DNA of 64,000 bases from positions 1-64,000 of the forward strand of contig JAGABZ010000006.1 in NCBI GenBank assembly GCA_017614375.1. Direction: 5' to 3'. The DNA comes from Spirochaetales bacterium. GTDB taxonomy: Bacteria; Spirochaetota; Spirochaetia; Sphaerochaetales; Sphaerochaetaceae. The translations under genes and the position numbers were made by a program. Under the pieces are notes generated by a model. It saw only the letters and a program-made list of their open reading frames with translations, had not been told where the DNA came from and searched no databases. How positions within the stretch are numbered: position 1 is the stretch's first letter; every line of letters begins with the position of its first letter. Below are positions 57,916 through 64,000 of this stretch, in pieces.

Positions 57916-57992
57916 GTACGGTTTCCCGGCGTGGCGGGCTTGATAAACCACTTTCGGTGGGTCATAATTTCCCGTGTTTACAGGGGGCTGAA

Positions 57993-59495
57993 ATGGACGA
58001 CGGACTGGTATTGGCATTCGATCTGGGTACAAGCGGAGTTAAGGCCGTCCTGGTCGATTTCAAAGGCAGGGTGGTTGACCATGCGTCCGAGTCATACTGC
58101 CTGATAATGCCCCATCCCGGCTGGGCCGAACAGGTGCCTGAGGATTATTGGGTCGCCTGTTGCAGGGCAAGCCGCGCAGTCTGCGCAGCCGGGGCCGGGG
58201 AAAGAGTACGCGCAGTGGTTTTCGCCACTCAGTGGAAAGGTATGATTCCCCTGGACGCCGAGGGGAACGTGCTTCACAACAGCCTGATCTGGATGGACGC
58301 CAGGACAGGCGAAGAGGCAGCGGAGCTTGCCCGATCTTACGGGAAGCCGATAACCCACCTGCACTACTGGCCGAGGGTGATGTGGTTCCGCAAGCACTTC
58401 CCCGAACTGTTTTCAAAGACACGCGCGATTCTAGAGGCCAACAGCTTTCTCAAGTACAGGTGCTGCGGTGTCATGGCCACCGACGTCAGCAACAATTTCA
58501 TTCATTCGCCGCTCCCTCAGACCGATGAATTCTTCAGAGGGGCCATGGAGGCTGCCGAATTGGACAGGGATTTGTTCCCTCCGCTGTGCATGCCTTCGGA
58601 TTGTCTGGGACCGGTGACACCGCAGGCCGCTGCGGAACTGGGAATCACGACCGGGGCGAAGGTATTCGGCGGGCTTTGTGACATACCGGCTGTGGCCATC
58701 GGCTCGGGGGCGATTTCGCCGGGGGACTGCCACATGTATCTCGGGACTTCGGGATGGGTGGCTGTGACCGAGTCGGTGAAGGACTGCCCGCCGCCTCTGA
58801 TGCCGTCGTTGATGAGCGCAGAACGATGGGTGTGCCACGGGGATCTCAGGGCCTGCTGCTTTGCCTTTGAGTGGGGGATAAGGACCTTCTATGCCGAGGA
58901 AAAGAGCAGGTTGGGGGAGGACATCTATGCCTTTGTCGAAAAGGAGATGGACGCTGTGCCTGCCGGTTCGGACGGCTTGGTGTGCATCCCGACTTTGGAC
59001 GGGGTTACGAAGATGTTCGGAACCTCGATGAACGCTTCGTTTGTCAACCTCCGCCCGGACCACGGCAGGGCGCACATGCTCAACTCCCTGCTTGAGGGCA
59101 TATGCATGATATACCGTAGCCGCAAGGAAACCCTCGAGCAGCGGTTCGACAGGAAGTTTGAGGCCATCAACGCCGTAGGCGGCGGGGCCCTGAGCCGGCA
59201 TTGGATGCAGATCATGGCTGACAGTCTGGGCTGTGAAATCAGGGTTCCCGAAGGTACACGGTTCGCCGGCGCCCTCGGCGCGGCCTGCGCCGCCCTGATC
59301 GGGCTGGGTGTGTACCGTGACGAGGATGAATGCAAAAAGGCAATCTCAGGATTGCATGCCGATGTCTTTACCCCTGATCCGGAGAAAAAGGCCGTGTACG
59401 ATGCCCTCTATGAGCGGATGCGCAGGCTGTACGGTTTCAAGGCGGCAGAGCAGAACCCTCAGGGTGCGTCTTCGGCCTCAGCACCGGCCAACTGA
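57993..59495 (+). CDS. FGGY-family carbohydrate kinase (xylulokinase-like)
   Basis: 500 residues. ATP-binding FGGY fold: N-terminal LAFDLGTSGVKAVLVDF (phosphate 1), HPGWAEQVPEDYW, the LIWMDARTGEEAAEL substrate loop, the MYLGTSGW phosphate-2 motif and NAVGGGALSRHWMQIMAD adenosine loop. It phosphorylates a pentulose or related sugar; xylulose is the closest guess. No sugar isomerase or transporter lies beside it. The start was taken after AGGGGGCTGAA; any longer frame runs through the tRNA-Val region. Confidence 0.9.
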   Translation: MDDGLVLAFDLGTSGVKAVLVDFKGRVVDHASESYCLIMPHPGWAEQVPEDYWVACCRASRAVCAAGAGERVRAVVFATQWKGMIPLDAEGNVLHNSLIWMDARTGEEAAELARSYGKPITHLHYWPRVMWFRKHFPELFSKTRAILEANSFLKYRCCGVMATDVSNNFIHSPLPQTDEFFRGAMEAAELDRDLFPPLCMPSDCLGPVTPQAAAELGITTGAKVFGGLCDIPAVAIGSGAISPGDCHMYLGTSGWVAVTESVKDCPPPLMPSLMSAERWVCHGDLRACCFAFEWGIRTFYAEEKSRLGEDIYAFVEKEMDAVPAGSDGLVCIPTLDGVTKMFGTSMNASFVNLRPDHGRAHMLNSLLEGICMIYRSRKETLEQRFDRKFEAINAVGGGALSRHWMQIMADSLGCEIRVPEGTRFAGALGAACAALIGLGVYRDEDECKKAISGLHADVFTPDPEKKAVYDALYERMRRLYGFKAAEQNPQGASSASAPAN

Positions 59496-59498
59496 GGT

Positions 59499-59526
59499 TT
59501 GCAACTCCCTGATACGGGGGTATAAT
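59499..59526 (+). promoter_or_regulatory. Phosphatase-lipoprotein promoter, leaderless arrangement
   Basis: TTGCAA, 16-bp spacer, TATAAT, seven bases, ATG. Confidence 0.6.
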
Positions 59527-59533
59527 GGTTCAC

Positions 59534-60694
59534 ATGAAAACAAACCGTATCTTCCGGACGGCAGCCGTGTTCCTGTGCGCGCTGCTTGTCACCCTGTGTC
59601 TGCTGACAGGTTGTGCCACGGCGGCGCAGCCCTCGCTGGTTTCCGAGGCACCGGTCACGATCAAACTGGCCGGGTACACCGAGCCGTTTGAAATCCACAC
59701 CCAGCTTCAGAAAAACTTCCTGGAGGCTTCAAACGTGGCTTTCATTTCCAAGTACGCCGCGGGCGCCTATGAAAAGAGTTACCCCCAGGCGGTGACGCTG
59801 GGATGGGAACCTGAGAAGGACGCGCCTTCGTACCGGATCCTGGTCAGCGAGAACGAAGACCTTTCCGGGTACTGGGTGTTCACTTCTACCGGAACCGAGG
59901 CTGAGATCTACAACCTCAAGATCGGTACGAAGTACTACTGGAGGGTCTACAGCCTCTCGGCAAGCGGTGCAGTGACCGGTATGTCGGAAACGGGGAGTTT
60001 TACCACCGACCCGACGCCCCCGCGCAACCTTTATGTGGACGGAATCACCAACGTCCGCGACCTGGGCGGCTGGCCTACCGAGGACGGCGGTGTGATCAGG
60101 CAGGGGCTGGCCTACCGCACCGGCAGGCTCAACCAGAACAAGACCGACACAATCGAGCCGATCATCACCGATGAAGGCATTGCCGTCATGGTCGGACAGC
60201 TCGGCGTCAGGACCGAAATCGATCTGCGCGAGCTGGAGAACAACGAGGTCGGCTCGCTGACCAAAAAGAGCGTGCTGGGCAACAGCGTCAATTATGTCCA
60301 ATGCCCGATGATCGGCACGGCGAATTTCATCCAGCCGCGCAGTTACGAGAGCATTGGCCGGGCCCTGTCGCTTTTCGCCGACGAGAAGAACTACCCGATA
60401 TTCTTCCACTGCTCGATCGGCACCGACAGAACGGGGGTGATCGCCTTTCTGATTCTCGGCCTCTGCGGGGTTTCCGAGGACACTCTGTACAGGGACTACC
60501 TGTTCTCAAACTACGGGCTTATCAACGCGGTGCGCATCCCGGCGAACCTCAGGCCGTACTTCGACGTGATCAACATGTATGAGGGTGCCACCCTGTCCGA
60601 GAGAATCAGGACATTCCTCAGAACGGAGTGCGCCGTGACCGACAGGCAGATGGACAGCATCGTGAGGATCATGCGCGCCGACGCGCAGTTGTAA
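59534..60694 (+). CDS. Tyrosine-phosphatase lipoprotein with FN3-like domain
   Basis: 386 residues. Lipoprotein signal with CLLTGC (Cys27). About 45-155 is a fibronectin-III-like domain (TLGWEPEKDAPSYRILVSEN...YYWRVYSLSASG). About 165-380 is a Y_phosphatase3-type catalytic domain with NVRDLGG and the P-loop HCSIGTDRTG (292-301, Cys293, Arg299). Such secreted phosphatases act on phosphotyrosine, phosphoserine or phosphoinositides, sometimes of a host. Here it would be tethered outside the inner membrane. A start three codons earlier would overlap the -10 box. Confidence 0.9.
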   Translation: MKTNRIFRTAAVFLCALLVTLCLLTGCATAAQPSLVSEAPVTIKLAGYTEPFEIHTQLQKNFLEASNVAFISKYAAGAYEKSYPQAVTLGWEPEKDAPSYRILVSENEDLSGYWVFTSTGTEAEIYNLKIGTKYYWRVYSLSASGAVTGMSETGSFTTDPTPPRNLYVDGITNVRDLGGWPTEDGGVIRQGLAYRTGRLNQNKTDTIEPIITDEGIAVMVGQLGVRTEIDLRELENNEVGSLTKKSVLGNSVNYVQCPMIGTANFIQPRSYESIGRALSLFADEKNYPIFFHCSIGTDRTGVIAFLILGLCGVSEDTLYRDYLFSNYGLINAVRIPANLRPYFDVINMYEGATLSERIRTFLRTECAVTDRQMDSIVRIMRADAQL

Positions 60695-60714
60695 GAAGAC
60701 GGAACATCAACTGT

Positions 60715-60740
60715 GGGGTCGGTCAGGCCTTGCCCCGCAA
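60715..60740 (+). repeat. REP-like motif copy (phosphatase 3' side)
   Basis: GGGGTCGGTCAGGCCTTGCC followed by CCGCAA, between the phosphatase and ygeY. Confidence 0.65.
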
Positions 60741-60814
60741 CAGAATGCAACAAATTGTGGACAAACGACAGGGGCAATGCTAAAGTCTCGATGGATAGAA
60801 CCGGAGGCGAAACA

Positions 60815-62191
60815 ATGGATTTTGATGCCGTAAAAAGGGCCGCGCAGGCGTATCAGGGAGCGATGACCGCGTTTCTGAGGGACATGATTGCAATCCCCTC
60901 TGAAAGTTGCGGGGAAAAGGATGTTGTTGCCAGAATCCGTCTGGAGATGGAGAAACTCGGGTTCGACAGTGTTGAAATCGACGGGCTCGGAAACGTAATC
61001 GGATGGATGGGCAGCGGGGAAAAGATCATCGCCATCGACTCGCACATCGATACCGTGGGCATCGGAAACATCGCCAACTGGACGGCTGATCCGTACAAGG
61101 GCTGGGAGGACGAAAAGGTCATCTACGGCCGCGGCGGTTCGGACCAGGAGGGCGGCATGGCCTCGGCGGTCTACGGGGCCAAGATAATGAAGGACCTCGG
61201 CCTGATTCCCGAGGGATACCGGATCATGGTCGTCGGCTCGGTCCAGGAAGAGGACTGCGACGGGATGTGCTGGCAGTACATCTACAACGTCGACAAAATC
61301 GTTCCGGAGTTCGTGATTTCAACCGAACCGACGGACGGCGGAATCTACCGCGGGCATCGGGGCAGGATGGAGATCCGGGTGGACGTGAAGGGCGTCTCCT
61401 GCCACGGCAGCGCTCCGGAGCGGGGTGACAACGCCATCTACAAGATGGCCGACATCCTTCAGGACGTCAGGGCGCTCAATGAGAACCCGGCGGACGACAG
61501 CGTTCAGATCAAGGGTCTGGTGAAGATGCTCGACCCGAAGTACAACCCGGAGCACTGGGAGGACGCCAGATTCCTCGGCAGGGGAACCTGCACCACGTCT
61601 GAGATCTTCTTTACCTCGCCCTCGCGCTGCGCCGTGGCGGACAGCTGCTCCGTTTCAATCGACCGGAGGATGACGGCGGGCGAGACTTACCAGTCCTGCC
61701 TGAAGGAAATCGAGGACCTGCCTGCGGTGCGCAGGTACGCCAAGGACGTGAAGGTCTCGATGTACTGGTACGACAGGCCCTCCTGGACGGGCGAGCAGTA
61801 TAAAACCGAGTGCTTCTTCCCGACGTGGATAAACAAGGAGACAGCCCCGCACGTGCAGGCTCTGGTCGACGCCTACCACGCCCTTTGGGGAAAAGAGAGA
61901 ATCTGGGCGGACGACACGGCCCGCGCAAAGAGGGAAGGCCGGCCGCTTACCGACAAGTGGACCTTCTCGACCAACGGCGTCTCGATCCAGGGCCGCTACG
62001 GAATCCCCTGCGTGGGTTTCGGGCCGGGTGCCGAGTCACAGGCCCATGCCCCGAACGAGATAACCTGGAAGCAGGACCTGGTCGTATGTGCCGCGCTGTA
62101 CGCCGTGGTTCCGATGCTCTACAGGCCCGGCGAAAAGCAGGAGAGCGCCACCTCGTTCCGCCAGGAACTTACCGGAAACGATATCCGCTGA
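60815..62191 (+). CDS. ygeY: YgeY-type M20 peptidase/hydrolase
   Basis: 458 residues, M20 metallohydrolase: metal-site regions [33 protein letters not shown] (catalytic Glu) and [19 protein letters not shown], with a dimerisation domain in the middle. It matches the YgeY group, usually found with ygeW, ygeX or selenium-dependent molybdenum hydroxylase genes, and thought to deacylate a nitrogenous intermediate. ATG after GGAGGCGAAACA; an in-frame ATG eight codons earlier lacks a ribosome-binding site. ygeW follows 33 bp later. Confidence 0.88.
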   Translation: MDFDAVKRAAQAYQGAMTAFLRDMIAIPSESCGEKDVVARIRLEMEKLGFDSVEIDGLGNVIGWMGSGEKIIAIDSHIDTVGIGNIANWTADPYKGWEDEKVIYGRGGSDQEGGMASAVYGAKIMKDLGLIPEGYRIMVVGSVQEEDCDGMCWQYIYNVDKIVPEFVISTEPTDGGIYRGHRGRMEIRVDVKGVSCHGSAPERGDNAIYKMADILQDVRALNENPADDSVQIKGLVKMLDPKYNPEHWEDARFLGRGTCTTSEIFFTSPSRCAVADSCSVSIDRRMTAGETYQSCLKEIEDLPAVRRYAKDVKVSMYWYDRPSWTGEQYKTECFFPTWINKETAPHVQALVDAYHALWGKERIWADDTARAKREGRPLTDKWTFSTNGVSIQGRYGIPCVGFGPGAESQAHAPNEITWKQDLVVCAALYAVVPMLYRPGEKQESATSFRQELTGNDIR

Positions 62192-62224
62192 TTTGATGAT
62201 GTAAACAATACAGGAGCAGAAACC

Positions 62225-63415
62225 ATGGCAAAGACCACCGAACTGGCAGCACATCTTAAGAGTCTCAACATCGCCTCGATGTATAAGAACGACTTTTTCT
62301 GGACCTGGGACAAGACGGACGACGAAATCGACGCCGTGTTCACCGTCGCCGACGCACTGAGGGACCTCAGGGAGAGAAACAAGAGCATCCGCGTCTTTGA
62401 CTCGGGGCTGGGCATCTCGATTTTCCGCGACAACTCGACCCGTACCCGCTTCTCCTTCGCCTCGGCGTGCAACCTCCTGGGGCTTGAGGAACAGGTGCTG
62501 GATGAAAAGGTCAGCCAGATCGCCCACGGCGAGACGGTCCGCGAGACGGCCAACATGGTCAGCTTCATGGCCGACGTGGTCGGAATCCGCGACGACATGT
62601 TCATCGGCGAGGGACACAAGTACCAGAAGACCTTCATCGACGCATGCGACTACGGCTACCGTCACGGCATCCTCGAGCAGCGTCCGACCCTGGTCAACCT
62701 CCAGTGCGACGTCGACCATCCGACCCAGTGCATGGCCGATTTGCTCCATGTGATCCACACCTTCGGCGGTGTGGAAAACCTCAAGGGCAAAAAAGTCGCG
62801 ATGACCTGGGCCTACAGCCCCTCCTACGGCAAGCCCTTGTCCGTCCCCCAGGGGGTGATCGGGCTTTTCACCCGCTTCGGCATGGACGTGACGCTGGCCC
62901 ATCCCCAGGGCTACGAGGTGATGCCCGAGTGCATCGAGGTGGCAAAAAAGAACGCTGAGCACAGCGGCGGCAGTTTCAGGCAGTGTAACAGCATGGACGA
63001 GGCCTTCAGGGACGCCGACATCGTCTATCCGAAATCCTGGGCGCCGTTCGCCGCGATGGAGGAGCGTACCAGACTCTATCAGAAGGGGGACAAGGCCGGA
63101 ATCGACGCCCTCGAGAAACGGCTGCTTGCCCAGAACGCCGAGCACAAGGACTGGACCTGCAGCGAGGAAAAGATGAAGCTCACGCGCGACGGAAAGGCTC
63201 TGTATCTCCACTGCCTGCCGGCCGACATCTCGGGCCTGAGCTGCCCCGAGGGCGAGGTCGATTCCTCCGTCTTTGACCGCTACCTCGACCCGCTGTACAA
63301 GCAGGCGAGCTTCAAGCCCTACATAATCGCCGCCATGATCTTCCTCGCCCAGATCAAGGACCCCGCCCGGGCCCTGCTTGCCCTGGACAGCGCCCCGGAG
63401 CGCAAGAGGTTCTAG
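62225..63415 (+). CDS. ygeW: YgeW-type knotted carbamoyltransferase
   Basis: 396 residues of the aspartate/ornithine carbamoyltransferase superfamily, YgeW branch. The carbamoyl-phosphate loop is DNSTRTRFSFASA, with HPTQCMADLLHVIH and LHCLPADISG. The substrate remains unsettled in the family; a ureido or oxamate-type intermediate of purine or diaminopropionate breakdown has been proposed. Shine-Dalgarno ACAGGAGC. Together with ygeY it forms a two-gene catabolic unit lacking ygeX and the xanthine dehydrogenase genes in this window. Confidence 0.9.
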   Translation: MAKTTELAAHLKSLNIASMYKNDFFWTWDKTDDEIDAVFTVADALRDLRERNKSIRVFDSGLGISIFRDNSTRTRFSFASACNLLGLEEQVLDEKVSQIAHGETVRETANMVSFMADVVGIRDDMFIGEGHKYQKTFIDACDYGYRHGILEQRPTLVNLQCDVDHPTQCMADLLHVIHTFGGVENLKGKKVAMTWAYSPSYGKPLSVPQGVIGLFTRFGMDVTLAHPQGYEVMPECIEVAKKNAEHSGGSFRQCNSMDEAFRDADIVYPKSWAPFAAMEERTRLYQKGDKAGIDALEKRLLAQNAEHKDWTCSEEKMKLTRDGKALYLHCLPADISGLSCPEGEVDSSVFDRYLDPLYKQASFKPYIIAAMIFLAQIKDPARALLALDSAPERKRF

Positions 63416-63431
63416 ATTCACCCGGGACGTG

Positions 63432-63460
63432 TTGAACAACACGGACCTTTCGGCTATAGT
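63432..63460 (+). promoter_or_regulatory. metK promoter
   Basis: TTGAAC, 17-bp spacer, TATAGT. The predicted start site, about 63467, is at the first bases of the riboswitch. Confidence 0.75.
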
Positions 63461-63466
63461 TGGCTC

Positions 63467-63550
63467 ACCATTAAGAGTGTGCGAGAGACAAGCTCTGTGA
63501 CCACACAGCAACCTGCCCGGGGCAAGGTGCTAATGCTTGACGGCGATGGG
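63467..63550 (+). promoter_or_regulatory. SAM-I-clan riboswitch aptamer upstream of metK
   Basis: The order TTAAGAG, GAGAGAC-AAGCTCT-GTGACC, ACACAGCAACCTG, CCCGGGG hairpin, AAGGTGCTAA follows the SAM-I/IV aptamer core (AAGAG, kink region, GCAACC, AAGGUGCUAA). P1 can be drawn as CCATT (63468-63472) with GATGG (63545-63549). It deviates from textbook SAM-I in the P2/P4 regions, so a variant class is possible. Confidence 0.75.
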
Positions 63551-63570
63551 AAGATTCAACTGTTGCTCGA

Positions 63571-63596
63571 CCCATCCGCCCGATGGGTTTCTTTTT
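63571..63596 (+). terminator. Riboswitch terminator
   Basis: CCCATC-CGCCC-GATGGG followed by TTTCTTTTT. The upstream GATGGG (63545-63550) can pair instead with CCCATC, giving an antiterminator when P1 is open, so SAM binding should switch transcription off. Confidence 0.75.
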
Positions 63597-63635
63597 GGGC
63601 TCGGGGGCCTGAGGCCCGCAACCTGGGAGGGAAAA

Positions 63636-64000
63636 GTGAGCAAAATCATTTCAAGTGAATCCGTAAACATCGGACATCCGGACAAGACCTGCGACACCAT
63701 CGCCGACGCGTTTCTCGACGAAGCGCTGAGGCAGGATCCCGACAGCCAGATGGCAGTCGAGTGCGCAATCAAGAGCGACAGGCTCTTTATCTACGGCGAA
63801 GCCACGACCAAGGCCAGCATCGACTACGAGGCCATAGCCCGCTCCGTGCTGAAGGACATCGGCTACAAGAACGAGTTCATAATCGACAAATACATAACGG
63901 AGCAGAGCCCCGACATCCATCAGGCAGTGGTCAAGACCGAGCTGATGGCCAACGACCAGGGCATGGTCTACGGCTATGCCACCGACGAGACCCCGCAGTT
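63636..64000 (+). CDS. metK: S-adenosylmethionine synthetase (N-terminal part)
   Basis: The gene runs off the right edge; 121 codons are visible from a GTG after GGGAGGGAAAA. It starts SKIISSESVNIGHPDKTCD, matching the ATP-binding SVxxGHPDK motif, and later has NDQGMVYGYATDET, the GDQGxxFGYA motif. MetK makes SAM from methionine and ATP. It is controlled by the SAM-sensing leader directly upstream, a closed feedback loop. Confidence 0.93.
   Translation, partial: MSKIISSESVNIGHPDKTCDTIADAFLDEALRQDPDSQMAVECAIKSDRLFIYGEATTKASIDYEAIARSVLKDIGYKNEFIIDKYITEQSPDIHQAVVKTELMANDQGMVYGYATDETPQ

Noticed and set aside
57453-57992. Upstream extension of the FGGY kinase frame
   Set aside because: It would translate through tRNA-Val and the palindromic elements; the proper start has a Shine-Dalgarno and begins the conserved phosphate loop.
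62036-63511. 491-codon minus-strand frame opposite ygeW
   Set aside because: Antisense to a conserved enzyme and crossing the metK leader; no start signal or motif.

Overview
The window is a bacterial chromosome segment of fairly high GC. Its content suggests an anaerobic or microaerophilic host-associated spirochaete-like organism: anaerobic ribonucleotide reductase with its activase, Sel1/TPR proteins, a stand-alone DbpA RNA-binding domain, a Gx-type transporter paired with a NusG-II domain protein, outer-membrane beta-barrel proteins and many lipoproteins. The phylum is an inference from gene content. There is no rRNA and no complete insertion sequence.

Layout. 1-4.2 kb is an AT-richer accessory stretch: the start of an AlbA_2 (Schlafen-like) gene behind tandem operator-like repeats, two Sel1-repeat proteins and a PD-(D/E)XK nuclease-like gene. 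4.4-21.9 kb is housekeeping: rlmN, hflX, ychF, topA, smr, nagB, PAP2, a DksA-type protein, AI-2E transporter, TrmJ-like methyltransferase, an RNA-binding DbpA-domain protein and mltG. 21.9-25 kb is a low-GC island reading leftward from an XRE regulator: ImmA/IrrE protease, DUF4417, a toxin-like protein and an acidic immunity-like protein, next to tRNA-Leu(CAA). 25-46 kb holds a patatin/beta-barrel protein, queH, fumC, cardiolipin synthase, TPR protein, an LPG-synthase-TM/HIT fusion, a TrpR-like regulator, a two-component system, the NusG-II/Gx pair, DUF2804, a PpiD-like foldase and an iron-type ABC transporter. 45-48.5 kb is nrdDG behind two NrdR boxes. 48.7-49.9 kb is a second nuclease-like gene bracketed by 101-bp direct repeats. 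50.4-53.7 kb is a small integrative element in tRNA-Pro(CGG) with 43-bp att repeats, a tyrosine integrase and phage-like cargo. 53.9-64 kb has an SDR, cysK with a CymR-like regulator, a macrodomain gene, tRNA-Val(CAC), a sugar kinase, a tyrosine phosphatase lipoprotein, ygeY-ygeW, and a SAM-I-clan riboswitch controlling metK.

Three patterns cut across the genes. First, about ten genes that begin transcription units have a sigma-70 -10 box ending only 5-9 nt before the start codon and no Shine-Dalgarno, so leaderless mRNAs look common, while operon-internal genes use clear Shine-Dalgarno sites. Second, the intergenic DNA is full of short palindromic repeat families: a REP-like GGTCAGGNCTTGCCC motif, CGGATACA/TGTATCCG palindromes, 41- and 42-bp tandem units, and 101-bp repeats around the nuclease gene. 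Third, two tRNA genes (Val and Pro) are followed by related palindromic elements. The outer stem of each element copies the T-arm of its own tRNA, and an inner stem shows base-pair covariation between copies. This tRNA-linked element family is the strongest candidate here for something undescribed.
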